The notes under the pieces are model-generated. The model was given only the letters and a program-made list of their open reading frames with translations. It searched no databases and was not told where the DNA came from. This document shows positions 27,942-36,739 of a stretch of DNA of 64,000 nt, in pieces. Made by a program: the position numbers and the translations under genes. The DNA comes from CAG-217 sp963638105 (lineage in GTDB: Bacteria > Bacillota > Clostridia > Oscillospirales > Acutalibacteraceae): assembly GCA_963638105.1 (NCBI GenBank), contig CAVHPP010000001.1:1-64000 (forward strand). Reading direction: 5' to 3'. Numbering within the stretch: the stretch's first letter is position 1; the number at the start of each line of letters is the position of its first letter.

Positions 27942-27978
27942 GAGTGCTCGAACTTTTGTTTTCGAGCGCTCTTTTTTT
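27942..27978 (+). terminator. Second terminator hairpin, immediately upstream of amt
   Basis: Eleven-pair stem (27942-27952 with 27961-27971, one T-G pair) then seven T. It is nine bases after the glnA terminator and 42 bases before amt, with no recognisable promoter between it and amt. It could be an amt-leader attenuator. Confidence 0.75.
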
Positions 27979-28019
27979 ATTTCCGTTTTTAAGCTTTTTT
28001 TGATGAAAAGGAGGATTTT

Positions 28020-29771
28020 ATGGGGCTTGAAACAATCATGGAAACGGTGAACAGCGAGCTGTTCGGCGTGTGGTTTTTAATCGGCGCAGTGCTGGTTTTC
28101 TTTATGCAGTGCGGCTTTGCTATGGTAGAGACCGGCTTTACCAGAGCCAAGAACGCCGGCAATATTATTATGAAAAACCTGATGGACTTTTGTATCGGCA
28201 CGGTGATGTTCATTCTGTTGGGCTACGGGCTGATGTGCGGTCAGGACTATATCGCCGGGGTGATCGGTCTGCCTAACTTGGGCATTTTCACCAACTATAA
28301 TGAATTTAACTGGTCCAACTTTGTATTTAACCTGGTGTTCTGTGCCACGGCGGCCACCATTGTGTCCGGTGCCATGGCAGAGCGTACCAAGTTTTCCGCT
28401 TACTGCATTTACTCTGCGGTGATCTCAGCAGTGGTGTATCCCATTGAGGCAGGCTGGGTCTGGAATGTGGACGGCAACGGCTGGCTGCAAAAGCTGGGCT
28501 TCCACGATTACGCCGGGTCCTGCGCCATTCACATGGTGGGCGGTATTGCGGCATTGATCGGCGCTATCTTTCTTGGTCCCCGGATCGGCAAGTACAAGAC
28601 GGACGAAAAAACCGGCAAAAAGACCCCCAAAGCCATTCCCGGTCACTCCCTGACCCTGGGCGCCCTGGGTGTGTTTATTCTGTGGTTTGCCTGGTATGGT
28701 TTTAACGGCGCGGCGGCCACCGATGTGCCCACCCTGGCGTCTATCCTGGTGACCACCACCGTAGCACCGGCTGTGGCCACTTGCACCACCATGCTCTTTA
28801 CTTGGATCAAGGACGGCAAGCCGGATGTGTCCATGTCCCTGAACGGCTCTTTGGCCGGTCTGGTGGCTGTGACCGCCTCCTGTGATGTAACGGACGCTTT
28901 GGGCTCCGGGATCATCGGCGCTGTGGCCGGTATTCTGGTGGTGCTGGTGGTGGAACTGCTGGATAAGAAATTGCATATTGACGACCCGGTAGGCGCTGTG
29001 GCTGTGCATATGGGCAACGGTATTTGGGGCACGCTGGCCGTAGGCCTGTTTGCCACGGACAAAGCACCCGGCTATGCAGTGTCCGGCCTGACCCATACGG
29101 GCCTGTTCTACGGCGGCGGGCTGCACCTGCTGGGCACCCAGCTGATCGGTTTTGCGGCTGTGGCCGGTTGGGCGGCAGTAACCCTGACCATCACTTTCTT
29201 TATTCTGAACAAGACCGTGGGCCTGCGGGTCAGCGCGGAAGAAGAGATCAAGGGGCTGGATGCCACCGAGCACAACCTGCCCTCTGCCTATGCGGACTTT
29301 ATGCCTATGGGCGGCGGCTTTGCTGCCGTGCCGGTAACGGAAAGCGGCTTGCCGGCTGCACCGGTAGAAAAGGCTGTTCCGGTAGAGACTTATACCACCA
29401 AACCGGACGCCAAGCTCAGCGAAGTGGTGATGCTCTTTAACCCGGCTAAGCTGGAACGGGTAAAGGACGCCATGAATGCGGTGGGCGTTACCGGTATGAC
29501 TGTGACCAATGTTATGGGTTGCGGCACCCAAAAGGGCCATGTGCGCAAGTACCGCGGTGTGGAGATTGAGGAGCTGAACCTGAACCCCAAGATGAAGCTG
29601 GAAATGGTGATCTCCGCCGTGCCGGTGGAAACGGTGATCGCCGCTGCCAGAGAGGCGCTGTATACCGGTAATATCGGTGACGGTAAGATTTTTGTTTATG
29701 ATGTGGAGGACGCAGTAAAGGTGCGCACCGGCGCACGGGGCTATGACGCTCTCCAGGGCACGGACGACTGA
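28020..29771 (+). CDS. amt: Ammonium transporter fused to a PII signal domain
   Basis: Residues 1-about 410 are an Amt/MEP channel with eleven helices, pore histidines in SCAIHMVGG and GAVAVHMGNG, and the signature DFCIG region. After a linker of about 50 residues, residues 465-583 form a complete PII domain: LFNPAKLERVKDAMNAVGVTGMTV, T-loop QKGHVRKYRGVEIE, and the nucleotide-binding IGDGKIFV. Free GlnK normally plugs Amt; here the sensor is tethered. The T-loop tyrosine uridylylated in enteric PII (Tyr51) is Ile at residue 516; Tyr46 is kept (residue 511). ATG 28020 follows AAAAGGAGG. Next to glnA and glutamate synthase. Confidence 0.93.
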   Translation: MGLETIMETVNSELFGVWFLIGAVLVFFMQCGFAMVETGFTRAKNAGNIIMKNLMDFCIGTVMFILLGYGLMCGQDYIAGVIGLPNLGIFTNYNEFNWSNFVFNLVFCATAATIVSGAMAERTKFSAYCIYSAVISAVVYPIEAGWVWNVDGNGWLQKLGFHDYAGSCAIHMVGGIAALIGAIFLGPRIGKYKTDEKTGKKTPKAIPGHSLTLGALGVFILWFAWYGFNGAAATDVPTLASILVTTTVAPAVATCTTMLFTWIKDGKPDVSMSLNGSLAGLVAVTASCDVTDALGSGIIGAVAGILVVLVVELLDKKLHIDDPVGAVAVHMGNGIWGTLAVGLFATDKAPGYAVSGLTHTGLFYGGGLHLLGTQLIGFAAVAGWAAVTLTITFFILNKTVGLRVSAEEEIKGLDATEHNLPSAYADFMPMGGGFAAVPVTESGLPAAPVEKAVPVETYTTKPDAKLSEVVMLFNPAKLERVKDAMNAVGVTGMTVTNVMGCGTQKGHVRKYRGVEIEELNLNPKMKLEMVISAVPVETVIAAAREALYTGNIGDGKIFVYDVEDAVKVRTGARGYDALQGTDD

Positions 29772-29786
29772 TCGTCCCTACCTATC

Positions 29787-29825
29787 GCGGCTTTGCCATT
29801 ATACGGTGGCAAAGCCGCTTTTTTT
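29787..29825 (+). terminator. Intrinsic terminator after amt
   Basis: Perfect eleven-pair stem (29787-29797 with 29808-29818) and seven T. Confidence 0.9.
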
Positions 29826-29934
29826 GTACAAAAGAGCCAAAAGTGAGTGGTAATTCACAGCAAAGAGCGCCATTCTTTGTGAAATTCACTATAATTATGC
29901 TGATTTTGTGTTGTAGATTTTTATAGTGGGCACA
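29826..29934. other. AT-rich intergenic region before the glutamate synthase operon
   Basis: No gene. It holds a short palindrome GTGAAATTCAC near 29880-29890 and a related AATTCAC about 30 bases earlier, possible regulator sites; nothing else recognised. Confidence 0.4.
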
Positions 29935-29963
29935 TTGACGGTTAATCGACAGTATTGTACAAT
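29935..29963 (+). promoter_or_regulatory. SigA promoter of the glutamate synthase operon
   Basis: TTGACG (29935-29940), 17-base spacer, TACAAT (29958-29963). Confidence 0.7.
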
Positions 29964-30010
29964 AAAGTATAGGTTTTTTTTGAAGAAATACAGATACAGG
30001 AGTGATGAAT

Positions 30011-31114
30011 ATGCTGCGAGAGGGCGAAGTGCGCATTCCCTCCGGCTGCGCCATTGCCGCCATTATTGACCGCAAGGGTGAGCCGATCAATGGGTCGGAG
30101 ATTATCCAGTCCATTGCCTTGATGCACGACCGTTCCAACGGCTTGGGCGGCGGTTTTGCCGCCTATGGCATTTATCCCGATCACAAGACGGATATTGCCT
30201 TTCATGTGTTTTACCAGTCGGTACAGGCACGAGGCGCTTGCGAGGAGTTTTTGTTCAAGCATTTTAATGTGGATGTTTCCGAACGCATTCCCACCAAGAA
30301 GATCGCGTCCATAGAGAATGGACCGGACATTTGGCGGTATTTTGCCAAGCCCAATAAAGTGCGGATGAAAGAGGCCCGTCTGGACGAGGACGAATATACC
30401 GCCCAGTGCGTGATCCATGTGAACAATGAGATCGACGGCGCTTTTATTTTTTCCAGCGGCAAGAATATGGGCTGCTTTAAGGCTGTGGGCTATCCGGAGG
30501 ATGTGGGCGAGTTCTACATGCTGGATCAGTATGATGCCTATTTGTGGACAGCACATGGTCGCTTTCCTACCAACACCCCCGGCTGGTGGGGCGGGGCACA
30601 CCCCTTTAATCTGCTGGACTGGTCTGTGGTGCATAACGGCGAGATTTCGTCCTATGACGCCAACCGTCGGTATATTGAGCAGTTTGGCTATGTGTGTACC
30701 ATGCAGACGGATACGGAAGTGATTACTTATCTGTTTGACCACCTGATCCGTCACCATCAGCTGCCCATTGATGTGGCAGCCGATGTGCTTACGGCCCCGG
30801 AGTGGGACGAGATTGACCGTATGGACCCGGAGCGGAAAGAATATTTTACCAACCTGCGCTCCATCTATAATGGCGCCTTGGTGAACGGGCCGTTCTCTGT
30901 GATTCTTGGCTCCAACAAGGGGCTGCTGGCCATCAACGACCGGCTGAAACTGCGATCCCTGACTGCGGCTACCAAGGGCAATCGGGCGTATTTCGCTTCA
31001 GAGGAGTCCGCCATTCGTGTGATCTGCCCCCACCCGGAAAAAGTGTGGTCCGTCAGCGGTGCGGAGCCGGTGTTTATCCCACTGGAACTGGCAAAGGAGG
31101 AAGACGATGATTAA
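30011..31114 (+). CDS. Glutamate synthase, class II glutamine amidotransferase subunit
   Basis: Splits glutamine and supplies ammonia to the FMN subunit encoded next. In monolithic GltB this is the N-terminal domain; here it is separate, as in archaeal-type enzymes. The nucleophile is the Cys in RIPSGCAIAAI (residue 13), exposed after removal of a short propeptide; HGRFPTNT, VVHNGEISS and TDTEV are the glutamine-site motifs. ATG 30011 was chosen because AGGAG at 29998-30002 is eight bases upstream; GTG 30002 and ATG 30005 overlap it. 367 aa, eight-base overlap with the next gene. Confidence 0.92.
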   Translation: MLREGEVRIPSGCAIAAIIDRKGEPINGSEIIQSIALMHDRSNGLGGGFAAYGIYPDHKTDIAFHVFYQSVQARGACEEFLFKHFNVDVSERIPTKKIASIENGPDIWRYFAKPNKVRMKEARLDEDEYTAQCVIHVNNEIDGAFIFSSGKNMGCFKAVGYPEDVGEFYMLDQYDAYLWTAHGRFPTNTPGWWGGAHPFNLLDWSVVHNGEISSYDANRRYIEQFGYVCTMQTDTEVITYLFDHLIRHHQLPIDVAADVLTAPEWDEIDRMDPERKEYFTNLRSIYNGALVNGPFSVILGSNKGLLAINDRLKLRSLTAATKGNRAYFASEESAIRVICPHPEKVWSVSGAEPVFIPLELAKEEDDD

Positions 31115-32609
31115 TTATATTCCCCGCCGGTTCACCATTGTGCGGGACCGGGAACTTTGTATTGATTGTGGCTGCTGCGTGCGTCAGTGCTCCAACGAGT
31201 GCCATAGCTTTGGACCGGACGGCAAAACCGTGGTGTCCCATTCTCAGGATTGCGTGGCCTGCCATCGGTGCGTGGATCTGTGCCCCACCGGTGCCCTTCG
31301 GATCGAAAAATATGTGTGTGACTATCGGGACAATGCCAACTGGACCCCACGCTATCAGCAAGAGATCTGCCGCCAGGCAAATACCGGCGGCGTGCTGCTG
31401 TCCGCTATGGGCAACCCGCAGCCGTATCCCATTTATTGGGACAAAATTTTGCTCAATGCCTCCCAGGTGACCAACCCCTCGATTGACCCTTTGCGGGAGC
31501 CAATGGAAATCCGTACCATTCTGGGTCGTAAACCGGATCGTCTGCAAGTGGAGCGCAAGGGCAAGTCCGTGACCAAAATGCCGCCGCAGGTGATGTTGGA
31601 AACGCCCATTATGTTCTCTGCCATGAGTTTTGGTTCCATCAGCCTGAATGCCCAAAAATCTCTGGCCATGGCTGCCAAGAATATGGGCACGCTGTTTAAT
31701 ACCGGTGAGGGCGGTTTGCACCCGGACCTGGCGTCTTACGGCGACTGTGCCGTGGTACAGGTGGCCTCCGGCCGCTTCGGTGTGCATAAGGATTATTTGA
31801 ATAACTCCAAGTTTGTGGAAATCAAGATCGGCCAGGGAGCCAAGCCGGGGATCGGCGGTCATCTGCCCGGTGAAAAGGTGAATGTGGAGGTCAGCAATGC
31901 GCGTATGATCCCGGTGGGATCGGACGCCATTTCACCTGCTCCGCATCATGATATTTATTCCATTGAGGACCTGCGCCAGCTGATCTGGTCGCTGAAGCAG
32001 GCCACGGATAACAAAAAGCCCATTTCCGTTAAGATTGCAGCGGTACATAACATTGCGGCCATCGCCTCCGGCGTGGCTCGTGCCGGTGCGGATATTGTGG
32101 TAATCGACGGCTTTCGCGGCGGCACCGGCGCAGCGCCCACCCGCATACGCGACAATGTGGGTATTCCCATTGAGCTGGCGCTGGCAGCTGCGGACCAGCG
32201 GCTGCGGGACGAGGGCATTCGTTCCACCGTGTCTTTGGTAGCTGCCGGTTCTTTCCGCTGTTCCTCTGATGTGATCAAGGCGATTGCCCTGGGTGCGGAT
32301 GCGGTGTATATCGCCTCTGCGCCGCTGATCGCCATGGGCTGCCACATGTGCCAAACCTGCAACACCGGTAAGTGCAACTGGGGCATTGCCACCCAGCGTC
32401 CGGATCTGACCCGGCGACTGAATCCGGAGATCGCTCATCAGCGGGTGGAAAACCTGCTCTCCGCCTGGAACCATGAGATGAAAGAGATTATGGGCGGCAT
32501 GGGCATCAACTCCGTTGACTCCCTGCGCGGCAACAGGCTGATGCTCCGTGGTATTGGTCTGTCTGATCGGGAACTGCAAATTTTGGGCATTAAGCACGCC
32601 GGGGAATAA
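31107..32609 (+). CDS. gltB: Glutamate synthase, FMN/ferredoxin-domain subunit
   Basis: Catalytic subunit reducing 2-iminoglutarate to glutamate on FMN. An N-terminal 2[4Fe-4S] ferredoxin domain (CIDCGCCVRQC and CVACHRCVDLCP, residues about 10-65) precedes the FMN barrel: SAMSFGSIS, NTGEGG, KPGIGGHLPGEKV, SPAPHHDIYS, GFRGGTGAAP. CHMCQTCNTGKC binds another Fe-S cluster. The ferredoxin domain is the archaeal/clostridial-type layout. ATG 31107 has AAAGGAGGAAG. 500 aa. Confidence 0.95.
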   Translation: MINYIPRRFTIVRDRELCIDCGCCVRQCSNECHSFGPDGKTVVSHSQDCVACHRCVDLCPTGALRIEKYVCDYRDNANWTPRYQQEICRQANTGGVLLSAMGNPQPYPIYWDKILLNASQVTNPSIDPLREPMEIRTILGRKPDRLQVERKGKSVTKMPPQVMLETPIMFSAMSFGSISLNAQKSLAMAAKNMGTLFNTGEGGLHPDLASYGDCAVVQVASGRFGVHKDYLNNSKFVEIKIGQGAKPGIGGHLPGEKVNVEVSNARMIPVGSDAISPAPHHDIYSIEDLRQLIWSLKQATDNKKPISVKIAAVHNIAAIASGVARAGADIVVIDGFRGGTGAAPTRIRDNVGIPIELALAAADQRLRDEGIRSTVSLVAAGSFRCSSDVIKAIALGADAVYIASAPLIAMGCHMCQTCNTGKCNWGIATQRPDLTRRLNPEIAHQRVENLLSAWNHEMKEIMGGMGINSVDSLRGNRLMLRGIGLSDRELQILGIKHAGE

Positions 32610-32622
32610 GGAGGACAGTGAG

Positions 32623-33063
32623 ATGAAAAAAGTGTTTGCACGAGAGGAACTTTGCGTCAACTGCCACCTGTGTGAAGTCTATTGCAAAACGGCACATTCA
32701 GCCTCCGGCGATGTGCTGACAGCCAATAAATATGAGAATCCGGCGCCCATCAGCCGGGTAAAGGTGTACGGCGACCGTGTAGCTTCCGTGGCGGTGAACT
32801 GCCGTCATTGCGATGACCCGGCCTGTGTGAAGGCATGCATTACCGGCGCTATGCACAAAGACAAAAAGACCGGCATTGTGTCCGTAGACCCGGACAAGTG
32901 CATCGGCTGTATGACCTGCCTGGCGGTGTGCCCCATCGGGTGTATTCAGCCCGGCAATATTGCCTACAAGTGCGACCTGTGCGGCGGGGAAGAACCGGCG
33001 TGCGTCAAGGGTTGCCCCAATCGAGCCTTGGTTTGGGTAGAAGCGGGAGGTGCTGCCAAGTGA
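32623..33063 (+). CDS. HycB-like four-cluster ferredoxin subunit
   Basis: 146 aa with four cysteine groups: CVNCHLCEVYC, CRHCDDPACVKAC, CIGCMTCLAVCP and CDLCGGEEPACVKGCP, the pattern of DmsB/HycB electron-transfer subunits. It probably carries electrons between the flavoprotein encoded next and the FMN subunit before it. ATG 32623 follows TAAGGAGGACA. The stop overlaps the GTG start of the next gene. Confidence 0.92.
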   Translation: MKKVFAREELCVNCHLCEVYCKTAHSASGDVLTANKYENPAPISRVKVYGDRVASVAVNCRHCDDPACVKACITGAMHKDKKTGIVSVDPDKCIGCMTCLAVCPIGCIQPGNIAYKCDLCGGEEPACVKGCPNRALVWVEAGGAAK

Positions 33064-34322
33064 AGTATGTGATCATCGGTGCCTCTGCCGCCGGACTGGC
33101 TGCGGCGGAGCAAATTCGCAAGACGGACCCGGCAGGCGCGGTTACCCTGCTGACTCGGGAGACGGATCTGCCGTACTCTCGTCCGTCTATCAGTTATTAC
33201 TTGAAAGGCCTGGTGCGGCGGGGTCAAATGCGCTTGCGCACCCCGGCTTACTACAAAGAGCAAAAAATAGAGATCGTCACCGATGTAGAGGTGACCGCCA
33301 TTGATCGGGCGAAAAAGACCGTTAAGTGCGGACGCAAGGCGTATAGCTATGATAAGCTGTGCCTGTGCACCGGCTCTGTGCCCTTTGTGCCGCCGATGCA
33401 GAATGTAAGCGGCAAGCGCAATGTATGCGGCTTTTTGACCGCGGCAGATGCCCAGACTGTGCACGATCTGGCAAGTGCGAACACCCGCGCCGTGGTGATC
33501 GGTGCCGGGCTGATCGGTATGAAGGCTGCCGAAGGCTTGAGCAAAATTTGCAAAAGTGTAGATGTGGTGGAGCTGTCCGGTCGGGTATTGCCCTCTATTT
33601 TAGATGAAAAGAGCGCTAAGCTGGTGCGCCGCCATTTAGAGCACCATGGTTTGCGCTTTCACCTGGGTCAAACGGTGACCCGGGCCAAGTGCAGCGGCAA
33701 GACGGTGCAGCGGGTGGTGCTGCAAAACGGCAAGGAACTGCCCTGCGATCTGCTGGTGGTGGCAGTGGGCGTGCGCCCGGCCACGGCACTGGCTGAGGCG
33801 GCGGGTCTGACAGTGGAGCGGGGGATCATCACCGATCCGGCCACCATGCAGACCTCGGACCCGGATATTTACGCCGCCGGGGATTGCGCCGTGTCTGTGG
33901 ACATGTTGGACGGCAGTAAGAAAATTTTGGCTCTGTGGCCCAATGCAGTGGCGCAAGGGCGTGCAGCAGGCAGCCAAATGGCCGGCGGCGACCTGACCGT
34001 CGGCGGTACCTATGCGGTGAATGCTATTGATTTTTACGGTCTGCGCATTTGCACCTGCGGGCTGATCAACGCTAAGGGAGACGGCTATACGGACCGTGTG
34101 GCTGCCGCAGACGATAGCTATAAGCGCCTGGTGTTCCGGGATGGTAAGCTGGTGGGCTATGTGCTCATCAACGCCAGCGAGAACGCCGGAATCTATACAT
34201 CTTTGATCTCCGGCGGTGTGCCGTTGGAGGGTTTGCAAGGGGATTTGATGGATAGTCCCAATCTGTTCTGGTTCCCCAAGGAGACCCGGATCACCAAGTT
34301 GAGAGGAGGCGTGCAACTGTGA
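33060..34322 (+). CDS. FAD-dependent NAD(P)H oxidoreductase of the glutamate synthase operon
   Basis: Two-dinucleotide-fold flavoprotein: FAD site GASAAGLAAAE at the N-terminus, NAD(P) site GAGLIGMKAAE near residue 145, and FAD closing motif IYAAGDCA near residue 275. It resembles the NirB/rubredoxin-reductase group rather than canonical GltD, so it is a likely but unproven electron-input subunit. GTG 33060 has GGGAGG nine bases upstream and overlaps the ferredoxin stop (GTGA). 420 aa. Confidence 0.9.
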   Translation: MKYVIIGASAAGLAAAEQIRKTDPAGAVTLLTRETDLPYSRPSISYYLKGLVRRGQMRLRTPAYYKEQKIEIVTDVEVTAIDRAKKTVKCGRKAYSYDKLCLCTGSVPFVPPMQNVSGKRNVCGFLTAADAQTVHDLASANTRAVVIGAGLIGMKAAEGLSKICKSVDVVELSGRVLPSILDEKSAKLVRRHLEHHGLRFHLGQTVTRAKCSGKTVQRVVLQNGKELPCDLLVVAVGVRPATALAEAAGLTVERGIITDPATMQTSDPDIYAAGDCAVSVDMLDGSKKILALWPNAVAQGRAAGSQMAGGDLTVGGTYAVNAIDFYGLRICTCGLINAKGDGYTDRVAAADDSYKRLVFRDGKLVGYVLINASENAGIYTSLISGGVPLEGLQGDLMDSPNLFWFPKETRITKLRGGVQL

Positions 34323-35053
34323 GTATTGAGGCAGGACTGTGCAAGTATGCCGAGCTGAACGACAAAATTAAGCAGGAGCTGCGCACCAAGAAAAAGGTAA
34401 CGATCACGGCGGTGAACGGTCAGCGCTATATCGGCTGCGCCCTGGACGCAGGCAAAACCATTCAGGTGCACGGCACCCCGGGCAATGATATGGCTTGCTA
34501 CTTAAATGGTGGCAAGGTGGAGGTGTTTGGCAACTGCCAGGACGCAGTGGGCAACACTATGAACGGCGGTGAGATCGTCATTCACGGCCACGCCGGCGAC
34601 GCTATGGGCTATGGTATGCGGGACGGCCAGATTTTTGTAGAGACCAATGTGGCCTGCCGCGGCGGGATCCACATGAAGGAGTTTGAACAGATGAAGCCGG
34701 TGCTGGTGATCGGTCGCAATGCCGGTTCCTTCTTGGGCGAGTATATGGCCGGGGGCACCATTGTGCTGCTGGGGCTGGGTATGAAGCGAGGCGAAAAGCT
34801 GTTTGGCACCCACTGCGCCTCCGGTATGCACGGGGGCAAGATCTTTGTGCGGGGCAGCTTCCCCAAGGAGAACATCAGCCCGAACATTAAAGTGACGGCC
34901 TTAACGGACGCGGACCGGCAGGAATTGGAGGGGTATTTGAAGAAATACTGCAAGTATTTTGGCGTTTCCATGGACGAGATCATGAAAAAACCGTTCAAAA
35001 AGTTGGCTCCCGCCACCTCCAGACCTTACGCAAACCTTTACACGCCCAACTAA
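34319..35053 (+). CDS. Glutamate synthase GXGXG-domain subunit
   Basis: Corresponds to the C-terminal beta-helix of large-subunit GltB, here a separate 244 aa protein. Repeated G-x-x-x-G turns (NGGKVEVFGN, NGGEIVIHGHAGD, MRDGQIFV, AGGTIVLLG, GGKIFVRG) form the helix, which links the amidotransferase and FMN parts. GTG start overlaps the flavoprotein stop by four bases. Last gene of the five-gene operon. The purF promoter overlaps its 3' end. Confidence 0.93.
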   Translation: MSIEAGLCKYAELNDKIKQELRTKKKVTITAVNGQRYIGCALDAGKTIQVHGTPGNDMACYLNGGKVEVFGNCQDAVGNTMNGGEIVIHGHAGDAMGYGMRDGQIFVETNVACRGGIHMKEFEQMKPVLVIGRNAGSFLGEYMAGGTIVLLGLGMKRGEKLFGTHCASGMHGGKIFVRGSFPKENISPNIKVTALTDADRQELEGYLKKYCKYFGVSMDEIMKKPFKKLAPATSRPYANLYTPN

Positions 35054-35065
35054 TGGTACTATAAT
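35037..35065 (+). promoter_or_regulatory. SigA promoter of purF
   Basis: TTTACA (35037-35042), 17-base spacer, TATAAT (35060-35065); the -35 box lies inside the preceding gene. Confidence 0.75.
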
Positions 35066-35104
35066 AGAGAAAAGAGCGACAACCACACGGGATAGGAGAG
35101 AGCG

Positions 35105-36556
35105 ATGTTCGATAGTTTGCACGAGGAATGCGGTGTTTTCGGCATATTTGAAAATCAGACCACCACGGTGGCCCAGACGGCGTACCTGGCTCTGTTTGCC
35201 TTGCAGCACAGAGGACAGGAGAGTTGCGGCATTGCCGTGAATGACGACGGCGTGTTTCGCCACCATCGGGGCGACGGACTGGTGCCGGATGTGTTCAGCA
35301 AGGAGCAGCTGGCTGCCCTGGGTACAGGTAATATGGCCATCGGTCATGTGCGCTACTCCACCACCGGCGGCAAAAACGCCAACAATATTCAGCCCCTGGT
35401 CATTCGCCATATTAAGGGTAATTTGGCGGTGGCACATAACGGCAATTTGGTAAACGCCCCGGAGCTGCGCCGCCAGTTTGAGCTGAAGGGCGCCATTTTT
35501 CACGGCACATCGGACACCGAGTCCATTGCCTATTCTATTGTAGAGGAGCGCCTGCACAGTAAGAGCACAGAAGAGGCCATCGAAAAAATCATTCCCCGGC
35601 TGCAAGGGGCATTCTCTTGCGTGGTGATGACTGCCACCAAACTCATTGCGTTTCGCGACCCCAATGGCTTTCGGCCTCTTTGCCTGGGTAAGACTGCGGA
35701 CGATGCTTATGTGGTGGCGTCGGAGAGTTGTGCGCTGGATTCCATCGGCGCCCACTTTGTGCGGGATATTGCTCCCGGCGAGATCGTTGTGATCAGCAAG
35801 GATGGCGTGCACTCCATTACCACCCATTGCGGCGGACCACGCCATATTTGTGTGTTTGAGTACATCTATTTTGCTCGGCCGGACAGTGTGATTGAGGGCG
35901 TGTCTGTGCAGCATGCCAGAATGCGGGCCGGTGCGTACCTGGCGAAGGAGCACCCGGTAGACGCGGATATTGTCATCGGCGTGCCGGACAGCGGCCTGGA
36001 CGCCGCCTTGGGTTATGCCCAGGAGAGCGGTATCCCTTACGGCATTGGATTTATCAAGAACCGCTACATCGGCCGCAGCTTTATTCAGCCTACCCAAGGT
36101 CAGCGTGAGGATGCGGTGAAGATCAAGCTGAATGTGCTGCGAGAGAATATCAAGGGCAAGCGGGTGGTGATGATCGACGACTCTATTGTTCGCGGCACCA
36201 CCAGCGCTCGGATTGTCAGCCTGCTGCGAGAGGCTGGCGCCACCGAGGTGCATATGCGGGTTTCTGCCCCTCCGTTTCGGCATCCTTGCTTCTTTGGAAC
36301 GGACATTGATAGCGAAGAGAACCTGATTGCATGCAAATTTCACGAAATTTCTGAAATTTCTTGCCAATTAGGGGTTGACAGCTTGGGGTATCTTAGTGTA
36401 GAATCTACTCACGAACTTGCGAAGGAGTCCGGATTCGATTTTTGCGACGGTTGCTTCACCGGCCATTATCCCATCCCCACCCCGAAGCAGCAGTCCAAGG
36501 ATAAGTTTGAGGAAAAGCTGAATCAGTTCTCCTCTTACTACCAGGTCTTGGATTAA
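35105..36556 (+). CDS. purF: Amidophosphoribosyltransferase PurF
   Basis: First step of purine synthesis: PRPP plus glutamine to phosphoribosylamine. Residues 1-8 are a propeptide before nucleophile Cys9 (EECGVFGIF). PRPP loop VVMIDDSIVRGTT. Cysteines in HICVFEYIYFARPDS, LIACK and FCDGC match the 4Fe-4S ligands of the oxygen-sensitive Bacillus-type enzyme. ATG 35105 follows TAGGAGAG. 483 aa. An isolated pur gene, placed with nitrogen assimilation. Confidence 0.97.
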   Translation: MFDSLHEECGVFGIFENQTTTVAQTAYLALFALQHRGQESCGIAVNDDGVFRHHRGDGLVPDVFSKEQLAALGTGNMAIGHVRYSTTGGKNANNIQPLVIRHIKGNLAVAHNGNLVNAPELRRQFELKGAIFHGTSDTESIAYSIVEERLHSKSTEEAIEKIIPRLQGAFSCVVMTATKLIAFRDPNGFRPLCLGKTADDAYVVASESCALDSIGAHFVRDIAPGEIVVISKDGVHSITTHCGGPRHICVFEYIYFARPDSVIEGVSVQHARMRAGAYLAKEHPVDADIVIGVPDSGLDAALGYAQESGIPYGIGFIKNRYIGRSFIQPTQGQREDAVKIKLNVLRENIKGKRVVMIDDSIVRGTTSARIVSLLREAGATEVHMRVSAPPFRHPCFFGTDIDSEENLIACKFHEISEISCQLGVDSLGYLSVESTHELAKESGFDFCDGCFTGHYPIPTPKQQSKDKFEEKLNQFSSYYQVLD

Positions 36557-36594
36557 AAGTGAATAAGCGGACGCACCTTGCGCCCGCTGTATAT

Positions 36595-36687
36595 GGAGAG
36601 TTGTCCGAGCTGGCCGAAGGAGCACGATTGGAAATCGTGTAACATCTAAACGGGTGTTCGAGGGTTCGAATCCCTTGCTCTCCGCCA
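36595..36687 (+). tRNA. tRNA-Ser (anticodon GGA), CCA encoded
   Basis: Acceptor GGAGAGT pairs with GCTCTCC; anticodon stem CACGATT-GGA-AATCGTG; long variable arm; T-loop GGTTCGAATCC; encoded CCA at 36685-36687. The long variable arm and GGA anticodon give serine. Confidence 0.96.
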
Positions 36688-36689
36688 AA

Positions 36690-36739
36690 AAAGCCCCGAA
36701 TGGCGTGTGATTACGCGAAATTCGGGGCTTTCTTTTTTT
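36690..36739 (+). terminator. Intrinsic terminator after tRNA-Ser
   Basis: Twelve-pair stem (36690-36701 with 36720-36731), then C and seven T. Confidence 0.85.
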
